From: a bacterium
GTDB lineage: Bacteria > Vulcanimicrobiota > Vulcanimicrobiia > Vulcanimicrobiales > SCRA01
Direction: 5' to 3'
Assembly: GCA_028869325.1 (NCBI GenBank)
Contig: JAGWST010000007.1
Location: 1-13,425, forward strand
DNA: 13,425 nt
Shown here: one piece after another, positions 7,336 through 13,425 of the stretch
Position numbering within the stretch: the stretch's first letter is position 1
How the letters are laid out: every line of letters starts with the position of its first letter
Position numbers and translations under genes: made by a program
The notes under the pieces: generated by a model
The model's database searches: none
What the model saw: the letters and a program-made list of their open reading frames with translations, nothing else
Told to the model about the DNA's origin: nothing

Positions 7336-10056
7336 GTGATCGTTGGCTCTCAACAGAGACTCATCGGTCGGAATCGTGAGGTGGCATGGGTCACCTCAGA
7401 GGTACGCCGATCGTGGGTGGAAAGAAGGGCTCGCGTCACCGGAATCGACGGGGCATCCGGCATCGGTAAGACCGCGCTTCTCAACGCAGTCATCGGTGAA
7501 CTTTGTTCCGAGCAAGCCTTGACGCTACGAGTGACCTGTTACGAGGGGCAGGCGACGGCGCCACGCGCCGCCCTAGATCGCTTGATCGCCTCCGGACTCG
7601 CTGAGCTCGACGCCCCCATCCGCTCGCGCTACGCTGGAGGGCTTGAGGGCCCGTTGGCGTCGCTGGGGCTTGCATCGCAGCGGATACTGAATTACGAGCC
7701 TGCCGGTACAACCGTTGACGCAGATCTCTCGGATCGTGCATCTCTTCGCCTGCTCGACGGTCTGTTGCTGGACTACGCTGTGCTGGTCGTCCTCGACGAT
7801 GCGCAGTGGCTCGATCCGGAGACGGCACGCTTTCTCACGCGTCTGCCCGTTGGCCGAGAGGAAAGGCCGCTCCACATGCTGATCTCGGAGCGAGAGCGAG
7901 GTACCGCGCCGTTCAATCTGTTGACCCGTCACACGCAGTTTCACATTGGGGAGCTCGATCCCGATGCTTCAGCGATTCTGGTCAAAAGTGTCTACGGTGA
8001 GTGCAGCGATGACGTAATCGCCGCAATCGTATCGTATGGGCAGGGCATTCCGGTGCAGATCGTCGCCATTGCCTCTCAAGCCGCTCAAGACCACGCTACG
8101 CAGGCAGACGATATCGCACGGAGCGTCGGCGCCGTGTGTCAACGCGAGATTAACGCCATGCCAGAGAACGCGCGAGCGTTTCTCCAGCTATGTGCGCTCC
8201 TTATGCAGCCTGTTGAGTATAGGGTTTTGCGGTCATTGTTCAACTCGGATCTGGAGGCCGCAAGCGCCATTTCGCCGCTTATGGGCCGGTACTTGGAGGT
8301 GAAAGACGGCTGGTTTCAATTCTGCCACGACGCAGTACAACAGGCGATCCAACAGACGATCGTCCTACCTTCCGTTCACCAATCCCGAATCTTGGAGGCG
8401 ATACTACGCATCGAGGGGGACTCACCGGAGCTGTGGCGGCGCATCGTCTACCACGCCAGGGAGTGCGGTCGACGCGACCTTGAACGCAGTTTCGTCCTCA
8501 AGATCGCGGAGGATGCGCTCGATGCGTCAGCATGGGACGCTGCAGTCGCGAGCTACGAGAGGGCGCTGGCCATTCGTGAACCGGAGGCGGCGGAGCACGT
8601 CGCGTTCTATACCGGGTATGGCCAGGCTCTACGGGCTCAACTTCGGCTCTCGGATAGTCAAACGGTTCTTGAGCGCGCGATCATGCGGGGGCGGCGGATC
8701 GGCCTCAGTGCCGGCTTCGGCCCGCTTGCCGTCTCGCTGGTTGCTACGGCCGCGACGTTGAGCGACTTTGACTTTGCCGAGCATGTCTACCGAGACGTGA
8801 CAGCGCTTTTGGCCAATGCTCGGGAAAGACTCGATATGACCGCCGTCATGGCGGTTATGTACGCGCTCGAATTCCGCGAAGAGCAGTATCTCGAGGTTCG
8901 CGCGATCCTGGATCGCAACGTGGACGTACTCTCCGACATGGCCGCGACGTACGCGACGATCGCGGAGGCGATTGTGTCCTGCCGGTCAGGGGACTTCGAT
9001 CGCGCGCGCCAATTGTTTCGTGTGGCGAAGCTACGCGCCGATACGAAGAGGTCTGTTCAGGCGTTGGGAATTGAGAGCCAGATGATCATCGAAGCAGCGG
9101 TGACGACCGGCTGGGCGAGTGCTCGGGAGCGGCTGACGGCGTTCCTCAGCCGATATGGAACTCCGAGCCGCAGATTGGTTGGAACGATCGAAGTGCTGCT
9201 TGACTTCATGAGTGGAGCTTGGGATGCAGCGCGCGCGGCAATCGGGGAGGCCGATCAAACGAAGATAGATCGGGCGGAGCCCGGTTTCCTTAGCGTCGGG
9301 CTCGCTATCGATACGCTGACGGGAAATTCGACAATCGATCTGGCGGCGGCTGAGTTGAGTTGGCGGCAAGAGCTGGAATACGGCCGCTGGAATTCCGCCG
9401 CGCTGCTGGGTTCGTGGCTGCTCGCTGTCCGCGGTGAGAGAAACGACGCCGCTGTCACTCGAGTCTTGGAGGCGCTTGGCAGAGTCGGAGCGGGGTCACT
9501 TGCGTGGAATCTGTCGTTTGGCGCGACGGCGCCCTTGGCTCTGGCCCTCTACGTAGACTTGGCTAACGACGAAGCTGTCCGTGGGTGGGTTAGGCGGCAG
9601 CCGGAGCCAAGAGACCGGACTCCCTGGTATCGCGCGAATTATCTCCTTGCCCAAGGGATCGTTCGCGCACCAGGCCAGAAACCAGAAGCGCTTGCGCTGA
9701 TCCATGAAGCGGAAGACATCTTCCGCTCTTTGCAAGCAGCTCCGCTTGCGGCTATTGCAGCGGAGCGCGGCGGGCACGCGACCGGGCAGGAGCGAGCGCT
9801 CCTGCGAGAACTAGGCGTCCTCGGGAACTCCAAGTCGAAGCGACGCGGAAAAGGAGCGGGGACCGCGACGCGCGAGATCCTCTCGCGGAGAGAGCTGGAG
9901 ATCGCAGAGTTGGTCGCCTCCGGCGCCGCGAACCGCGAGATCGCTAGTTCTCTCTTCCTTAGCGAGCGTACCGTCGAGGCACACCTCGGGAACATCTTCC
10001 GCAAGATCGAGGTCAATTCGAGGGCCCAGCTTACGCGCTGGTTCGTCTTGCGGTAG
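7336..10056 (+). CDS. Large ATP-binding LuxR-family transcriptional regulator (AAA ATPase + TPR-like middle + GerE helix-turn-helix)
   Basis: This 906-residue protein has the MalT/LAL layout: an N-terminal AAA ATPase, a long helical TPR-like sensor region and a C-terminal LuxR DNA-binding domain. Walker A is GASGIGKT at 39-46, Walker B VLVVLDDAQW at 149-158, and the GerE-type domain occupies 849-906 (SRRELEIAELVASG, NREIASSLFLSERTVEAHL). The open frame reaches back to 7066, inside the opposing ycaO gene. The GTG at 7336 has GGAGAGG 8 bases upstream and places the usual LIGRNREV segment at the N-terminus, so it is preferred; ATGs at 7216 or 7222 would add about 40 residues containing CPHC. Such regulators bind ATP and an inducer, then activate transcription. 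Sitting between ycaO and the tfuA unit, it is the likely pathway-specific activator, though the inducer is unknown. Confidence 0.92.
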   Translation: MIVGSQQRLIGRNREVAWVTSEVRRSWVERRARVTGIDGASGIGKTALLNAVIGELCSEQALTLRVTCYEGQATAPRAALDRLIASGLAELDAPIRSRYAGGLEGPLASLGLASQRILNYEPAGTTVDADLSDRASLRLLDGLLLDYAVLVVLDDAQWLDPETARFLTRLPVGREERPLHMLISERERGTAPFNLLTRHTQFHIGELDPDASAILVKSVYGECSDDVIAAIVSYGQGIPVQIVAIASQAAQDHATQADDIARSVGAVCQREINAMPENARAFLQLCALLMQPVEYRVLRSLFNSDLEAASAISPLMGRYLEVKDGWFQFCHDAVQQAIQQTIVLPSVHQSRILEAILRIEGDSPELWRRIVYHARECGRRDLERSFVLKIAEDALDASAWDAAVASYERALAIREPEAAEHVAFYTGYGQALRAQLRLSDSQTVLERAIMRGRRIGLSAGFGPLAVSLVATAATLSDFDFAEHVYRDVTALLANARERLDMTAVMAVMYALEFREEQYLEVRAILDRNVDVLSDMAATYATIAEAIVSCRSGDFDRARQLFRVAKLRADTKRSVQALGIESQMIIEAAVTTGWASARERLTAFLSRYGTPSRRLVGTIEVLLDFMSGAWDAARAAIGEADQTKIDRAEPGFLSVGLAIDTLTGNSTIDLAAAELSWRQELEYGRWNSAALLGSWLLAVRGERNDAAVTRVLEALGRVGAGSLAWNLSFGATAPLALALYVDLANDEAVRGWVRRQPEPRDRTPWYRANYLLAQGIVRAPGQKPEALALIHEAEDIFRSLQAAPLAAIAAERGGHATGQERALLRELGVLGNSKSKRRGKGAGTATREILSRRELEIAELVASGAANREIASSLFLSERTVEAHLGNIFRKIEVNSRAQLTRWFVLR

Positions 10057-10065
10057 GTCTGCGGC

Positions 10066-10359
10066 CTACTTGTTGAAAGACCCGATGATGACGCCCGCGA
10101 GCATCATCTCATAGTGTTCGGGAGAATGCTGCTTCATCGCATCGAGGAGGGGTTTGACGAGCTCCTCGCCATGCTGAAGCATGCCGCGGACGTCGTCCTT
10201 GGTAGGAGCTTGTGGAAGGCCGAGATGCTTCTGCACGAGTTGAGCGATAGCGCTGTAGTCGCTCTTATCGACTGCTGTATACTCCGCTCGCGCTTGAGGA
10301 TTCGTCATCAGATGTCCGAGATACCGCGTCGCAAGCTCGTGAAGCTCGTCGTTTGTCAT
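10066..10359 (-). CDS. Small cysteine-free protein, candidate RiPP precursor for the YcaO/TfuA pair
   Basis: I do not recognise a named family. The 97-residue protein begins MTNDELHELATRYLGHLMTN and is mostly charged and helical through about residue 84, then ends in a short hydrophobic, glycine-containing tail (MMLAGVIIGSFNK). It has no cysteine, so YcaO thiazoline chemistry on cysteine is impossible, but backbone thioamidation would not need one. The middle (NPQARAEY, SDYSAIAQLVQKHLGL, then PTKDDVRGML) loosely resembles Nif11-type leaders, and LAG before the tail resembles a GG-type leader end; both are impressions by eye. The ATG at 10359 has GGGAG 8 bases upstream. The gene follows tfuA on the same strand by 56 bp and is convergent with the regulator, with a 9-bp gap. 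It could instead be an accessory binding protein. Coding is likely; the role is inferred. Confidence 0.8.
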   Translation of the reverse strand: MTNDELHELATRYLGHLMTNPQARAEYTAVDKSDYSAIAQLVQKHLGLPQAPTKDDVRGMLQHGEELVKPLLDAMKQHSPEHYEMMLAGVIIGSFNK

Positions 10360-10415
10360 AGTGATGGCTCCCGTCGTTACTGAGCAGGCACCAGGGCTAA
10401 GATTGCCCAGATATT

Positions 10416-11066
10416 CTACGCCACAATAGGGCCCCCTCCGGCGAATCGTTCGTTGCGGGAGAGGTATCTGAGTGTCGCGCGCGCGTCCCAGCGTTTGAGG
10501 TCACCTTCGTTATGTGCAATGGCGCCAAGCAAATGCCGTGCGGCAGACGGGGCATGTTCGAGTGCTGTATCCCATGACCGTTCCATATAGTAGACGCTGC
10601 GCGCTCCGGTAATGAAGGCATCGCTCTCCGCGGCAGTGAGGAGTCCGCGGCGCCTGGCGAGCCAGGCCACGTATCGCACGTTTACGGAAGGCACGGTCAG
10701 CGCGCGGTGGCTCTCGGGGTGTACGAGCACCGCTACCTCATCGTCGCCGTCGATCACCTCGTGGATGTACCAGCGTGCGATCGCGCCCACCGGCCGTAAC
10801 CCGTACGGCCAGCACTCGGCCGCCCGCAGTGCCCCCATGCTTGCCGCGCCGATCATCGGCACGCGCCGGCAAGCGGCAAGGCACTCCTTCGGCGAGGGGG
10901 CGAGGTCGTGGTGAAAGACACCATCGATCAAAACGATGGCGTCGTAGGCTTCCGCGGCCGCCGCGACATCACCACGGCTTGCCGGTAAGAGATACTCCAC
11001 GCCCGGGGCTTCGATCCGATCATCCGGCGGCAGAGAAGGGCCCGCAAAGACTGCAATTCGCTTCAG
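10416..11066 (-). CDS. tfuA: TfuA-like protein, partner of YcaO in thioamidation
   Basis: TfuA-like proteins work with YcaO to put sulfur into peptide backbones, probably by delivering or releasing sulfide; the name comes from the Rhizobium trifolitoxin locus. Hallmarks are IVLIDGVFHHDLAPSPKE, the core VPMIGAASMGALRAAE and DGDDEVAVLVHPE. The first ordinary start is GTG at 11000 (194 residues), but the reading frame upstream still encodes the typical N-terminal strand RIAVFAGPSLPPDD. No ATG, GTG or TTG lies between the upstream stop and 11000. A CTG at 11066-11064 has GAGGT (11077-11073) 6 bases upstream and would give 216 residues, so this extent is used here; ATT at 11057 is an alternative. 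A TATGAT box at 11101-11096 fits as its -10. The gene leads a two-gene unit with the 97-residue protein. Confidence 0.9.
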   Translation of the reverse strand: MKRIAVFAGPSLPPDDRIEAPGVEYLLPASRGDVAAAAEAYDAIVLIDGVFHHDLAPSPKECLAACRRVPMIGAASMGALRAAECWPYGLRPVGAIARWYIHEVIDGDDEVAVLVHPESHRALTVPSVNVRYVAWLARRRGLLTAAESDAFITGARSVYYMERSWDTALEHAPSAARHLLGAIAHNEGDLKRWDARATLRYLSRNERFAGGGPIVA

Positions 11067-11087
11067 GAGCGCACCTCTACGCCGGCC

Positions 11088-11133
11088 GTGTCGCCATCAT
11101 ACATCTCTCGCCGGGCTTTCAGAGAGGCGACAC
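11088..11133 (-). promoter_or_regulatory. Probable tfuA promoter enclosed by an 8-bp inverted repeat
   Basis: On the minus strand TATGAT at 11101-11096 is one base from the consensus -10 TATAAT. The predicted transcript start near 11089 lies 12 bases before the GAGGT ribosome-binding site of tfuA. GTGTCGCC at 11088-11095 and GGCGACAC at 11126-11133 are perfect inverted arms 30 bp apart flanking the -10, with a nested TCTCT/AGAGA pair at 11104-11108 and 11121-11125. The -35 is not convincing, as expected for an activator-dependent promoter. Because the dyad also starts right after the stop of the TPR gene, it could act as that gene's hairpin terminator, although no T-run follows. Confidence 0.5.
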
Positions 11134-11134
11134 T

Positions 11135-11650
11135 TTAGGCCTTGCGGGCGGTGCGTAGCTTCGCCAGCACGCGGCGCGCGCGCTCGGCTGCCAAATACTG
11201 CTCCACGGTGTGCCGCTGCTCGTCAGTCAGCAACTTCAGCGCCTGCTCGGGGTTGGCGCCGGGGATGGCGGCGCGGGTCGCCGTCCAAAACTCCGGCTCG
11301 CCGCCGGGGAAGCTCTTGGCTACTTGCTCCAAGTTCACCACATACGCGGGATTGGGATTCAGCGCAAGCGCCTTCTCGTAGGCGTCCACAGCGGCGCCCA
11401 TGTTGCGTGTCTGCGCGTGGGCGCGGCCCAGCGCGTTCAACGGCTCCGGCCGCTCGGTGTCCAGGCAGTGCGCTGCCTCGGCAAGGGCTCGGGCCGCCTG
11501 TGGCTGGAGCTTGTCAACCAGATGGTTGGCCAGCGCCACCAGCATGGTGACCGTCTCACCGAGCGTGAGCTGCTTGTGCTTCCAGTTCCGCAGATCGGCC
11601 AGAAAGCGTGAGAACTCCTCGGCGGAGGGATATGTCTGTTGAGCGCCCAT
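11135..11650 (-). CDS. TPR-containing protein of unknown function
   Basis: The 171-residue protein has no signal peptide or membrane segment. Helical tetratricopeptide-like repeats fill its middle, clearest at about 88-121 (EPLNALGRAHAQTRNMGAAV, then DAYEKALALNPNP), with a preceding repeat-like helix pair rich in alanine (QPQAARALAEAAHCLD). Both ends are charged; the C-terminus is helical and basic. TPR proteins bind other proteins, but nothing shows the partner here. The start is the ATG at 11650, preceded by a weak GAAG. It is divergent from the hsp20-lon unit, sharing a 137-bp spacer with it. The repeat layout recalls small TPR chaperone-like proteins such as those of secretion systems, but no secretion gene is nearby, so this is only a resemblance. 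Confidence 0.8.
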   Translation of the reverse strand: MGAQQTYPSAEEFSRFLADLRNWKHKQLTLGETVTMLVALANHLVDKLQPQAARALAEAAHCLDTERPEPLNALGRAHAQTRNMGAAVDAYEKALALNPNPAYVVNLEQVAKSFPGGEPEFWTATRAAIPGANPEQALKLLTDEQRHTVEQYLAAERARRVLAKLRTARKA

Positions 11651-11664
11651 ATCTGTTATCTTCG

Positions 11665-11683
11665 GCCGCCGGCGGCCGGCGGC
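11665..11683. repeat. Perfect GC-only inverted repeat in the TPR/hsp20 spacer
   Basis: GCCGCCGGC at 11665-11673 and GCCGGCGGC at 11675-11683 are perfect inverted arms around one central G. More CCGGC/GCCGG copies follow up to about 11728. The cluster lies just upstream of the TPR gene start and could fold in a transcript or simply reflect GC-rich low-complexity DNA. No function is assigned. Confidence 0.45.
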
Positions 11684-11746
11684 CCAGCCGGCGGGCGGCA
11701 GCCAGCTTGGGGTGCATCCGCCGGCCGGCAGACGGGGTTCTGAAGC

Positions 11747-11773
11747 CTATCACTCGAATAAGGTGAGTGCTAA
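11747..11773 (+). promoter_or_regulatory. CIRCE operator (HrcA-binding site) upstream of hsp20-lon
   Basis: The CIRCE consensus is TTAGCACTC, nine bases, GAGTGCTAA. Here the left arm is CTATCACTC (7 of 9 matches, 11747-11755), the spacer is exactly nine bases (11756-11764), and the right arm GAGTGCTAA is perfect (11765-11773). It sits 14 bases before the ATG of a small heat-shock protein gene, the expected place. HrcA binds CIRCE as a repressor and leaves it on heat shock, so hsp20 and lon are probably under HrcA control. Confidence 0.88.
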
Positions 11774-11787
11774 CCGCTGTGAGTCAG

Positions 11788-12219
11788 ATGAGCCACGACG
11801 ATTTCTTCCGCGAGTTCGACACGCTGTTCTCGGCCATGGCCCGCCGGGCGCGCTTTGGGGGCTTCGTCCCCAATGCCGACGCCTCGCTGGCCGAGGATGG
11901 CCGATCCGTGATCGTGGAGGTAGAGCTGGCCGGCGTCCAGCCGGAGCGCATCCGCGTCGCCGTCGAGGGGCGGCGGCTCTACATCGCTGGACGGCGTGAG
12001 GTCGCGCCGAAGGCGCGTGGGGGCACCGTACTGCTGAAGGAGATTCCCCACGGCGATTTTGCCAAAGAGATTGCCCTGCCCGTCCCCATCCAACGGGGCG
12101 ACGTGACGGCCACCTACCGCGACGGGCTGCTGACCATCAACTTGCCGATCGACCGGGACGAGCCCGCCCTCTACGCCCAAGCCGAACTCCGCATGATCAT
12201 TCGAAGGATGCCGGTCTAG
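11788..12219 (+). CDS. hsp20: Small heat-shock protein, Hsp20/alpha-crystallin family
   Basis: An ATP-independent chaperone that holds unfolding proteins in the cytoplasm. The 143-residue protein has an N-terminal arm (MSHDDFFREFDTLFSAMARR), an alpha-crystallin domain from about residue 27 to 125 (VIVEVELAGVQPERIRVAVE, then LYIAGRRE) and the family motif near its end in the form ATYRDGLLTINLP. The C-terminal tail is arginine-rich and lacks an obvious I-x-I motif. A GTG at 11767 extends the frame, but it lies inside the right arm of the CIRCE operator, so the ATG at 11788 is preferred; the ribosome-binding site is weak. Lon starts 6 bp after the stop, so the two are very likely one transcript that couples holding and degradation of damaged proteins. 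Confidence 0.93.
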   Translation: MSHDDFFREFDTLFSAMARRARFGGFVPNADASLAEDGRSVIVEVELAGVQPERIRVAVEGRRLYIAGRREVAPKARGGTVLLKEIPHGDFAKEIALPVPIQRGDVTATYRDGLLTINLPIDRDEPALYAQAELRMIIRRMPV

Positions 12220-12225
12220 AACTAC

Positions 12226-13425
12226 ATGCCAGTCAAGAACGAAGCGACGCAAACCCTCGCCATCCTGCCGCTGCAGGAGGCCGTCCTCTTTCCCAACACC
12301 GTCCTACCCTTGGCGGTGGTGAAGAAGGCGGGCATCCAGTTGGTGGAAGAGGCGATCAAGGACGGCCGTCCCATCGGTCTGGTCGCGCTCAAGGATCGCG
12401 AGGTGGAGAATCCTACCGCCGACGACCTGCGCCGCACCGGCACCATCGGCGTGATCCAGAAGATGCTCAAAGTGCCCGACGGGACGCTGCGCTGCATCGT
12501 GGGCGGCACGCAGGCCTTCGAGATCGAGCGCATTACCCAGGTCGAGCCCTACTTCACCGCCGAGGTGGGCGAGCTGCCCGACAAGACGCGCGACTCCGAC
12601 GAGCTGGTGGCGATGCACCGCAACCTCACCACGCTCTTCCAAAAGCTGCTCAGTTACCTGCCGCAGGTTCCGCGCGAGATGGAGATGGAGGTCCAGAACA
12701 TCGGGGACCCCAACCTCCTGACGTACTTCATCGCCTCGACGATGCGCTTGGACGTGGCCGAGAAGCAGGCAATCCTCGAAGAGCGCAACACCGAGAAGCG
12801 CATGCGCAAGCTCACCCTCCTGCTCACCAAGGAGCTGGAGGTGGTGGAGCTGGGCCACAAGATCCAGAGCGACATCCAGAAGGAGATGGAGAAGAACCAG
12901 CGCGAGTTCTATCTCCGTCAACAGTTGCGCGCCATCCAGGAGGAGCTGGGCGAGGTCGATCCGCAGCAGGCCGAGACCAACGAGCTTCGCAAGAAGATCG
13001 ACGAAGCCGGCATGCCGGAGGAGGTTCACAAGGCCGCGGAGCGTGAGCTGGAGCGCCTGACGCGCGTGCCCAGCGCCTCGCCCGAGTACAGCGTGGTGCG
13101 CACCTACCTCGATTGGCTGACGCAGTTGCCGTGGAGCGTGCAGACCACCGATCAGATCGACATCCCGCAGGCGCGCAAGATCCTGGACGAGGACCACTAC
13201 GACCTGGAGAAAGTCAAGGATCGCATCGTCGAGTATCTGGCCGTCGGCAAGCTCAAGAAGAAGATGACTGGCCCGATCCTCTGCTTTGTCGGACCGCCGG
13301 GTGTGGGCAAGACCTCGCTTGGTCAATCGATCGCCAAGGCGATGGGGCGCAAGTTCGTGCGCCTCTCCGTAGGCGGCGTGCGCGACGAGGCCGAGATTCG
13401 CGGCCATCGCCGCACCTACATCGGC
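12226..13425 (+). CDS. lon: ATP-dependent protease Lon, N-terminal half, cut by the window edge
   Basis: Lon unfolds and degrades damaged and regulatory proteins in the cytoplasm as an ATP-driven hexamer. The first 400 residues are present: the N-terminal substrate-binding domain (LAILPLQEAVLFPNTVLPL near the start), a long coiled coil with the Lon-typical EKNQREFYLRQQLRAIQEEL, SPEYSVVRTYLDWLTQLPW, and the Walker A motif GPPGVGKT at 356-363, the same position as in E. coli Lon. The sequence stops just after GGVRDEAEIRGHRRTYIG, before Walker B and the Ser-Lys protease domain. The ATG at 12226 follows the hsp20 stop by 6 bp; the ribosome-binding site must lie inside the hsp20 end (GAAGGATG region at 12203-12210). 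Co-transcription with hsp20 places it under the CIRCE operator. Confidence 0.97.
   Translation, partial: MPVKNEATQTLAILPLQEAVLFPNTVLPLAVVKKAGIQLVEEAIKDGRPIGLVALKDREVENPTADDLRRTGTIGVIQKMLKVPDGTLRCIVGGTQAFEIERITQVEPYFTAEVGELPDKTRDSDELVAMHRNLTTLFQKLLSYLPQVPREMEMEVQNIGDPNLLTYFIASTMRLDVAEKQAILEERNTEKRMRKLTLLLTKELEVVELGHKIQSDIQKEMEKNQREFYLRQQLRAIQEELGEVDPQQAETNELRKKIDEAGMPEEVHKAAERELERLTRVPSASPEYSVVRTYLDWLTQLPWSVQTTDQIDIPQARKILDEDHYDLEKVKDRIVEYLAVGKLKKKMTGPILCFVGPPGVGKTSLGQSIAKAMGRKFVRLSVGGVRDEAEIRGHRRTYIG

Noticed and set aside
11767..11787. GTG start for hsp20 at 11767
   Set aside because: The GTG is inside the CIRCE right arm, so a transcript repressed there would be unlikely to use it; the ATG at 11788 fits the family length.
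12304..13407. Long minus-strand open frame of 367 codons opposite lon
   Set aside because: It is the antisense of a clearly conserved Lon sequence; leucine- and histidine-rich composition is typical of GC-rich shadow frames.

Overview
The window is 13.4 kb of GC-rich bacterial DNA with twelve protein-coding genes, two of them cut by the window edges. No rRNA, tRNA, CRISPR array, transposase or integrase was seen. The organism cannot be named from the sequence alone. A CIRCE/HrcA-type heat-shock operator, a large LuxR-family ATPase regulator and a TfuA/YcaO pair suggest a soil or environmental bacterium, perhaps an uncultivated lineage.

Left flank (1-3618): an ornithine cyclodeaminase/mu-crystallin family enzyme (3' part outside the window), a Fic-domain AMPylase with a built-in inhibitory helix and a C-terminal winged helix, and a sorbosone/aldose dehydrogenase-like beta-propeller, all on the minus strand. 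A beta-carbonic anhydrase follows on the plus strand.

Centre (3629-11066): an accessory block whose base composition looks lower in GC than its flanks in places. It holds an orphan family-5 solute-binding protein, a class I SAM methyltransferase, a YcaO-domain protein, a 906-residue ATPase/LuxR regulator divergent from YcaO, a cysteine-free 97-residue protein and a TfuA-like protein. YcaO plus TfuA is the known signature of peptide-backbone thioamidation, so this block reads as a small, undescribed-looking RiPP-type locus. The 97-residue protein lies directly downstream of tfuA on the same strand and is the best candidate substrate. No dehydrogenase, protease, lanthipeptide enzyme or exporter is visible, so the system is minimal or continues elsewhere in the genome.

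Right flank (11135-13425): a TPR protein on the minus strand, then a heat-shock unit on the plus strand. A well-preserved CIRCE operator precedes hsp20, and lon starts 6 bp after hsp20, so chaperone and protease appear to be co-transcribed under HrcA control. Lon runs off the right edge just past its Walker A motif.

Inferred logic of the central block: the LuxR ATPase, divergent from ycaO, probably controls the locus. YcaO and TfuA would modify the 97-residue substrate, the methyltransferase could decorate the product, and the solute-binding protein could bind a peptide ligand. The family assignments are firm; the pathway is inference.
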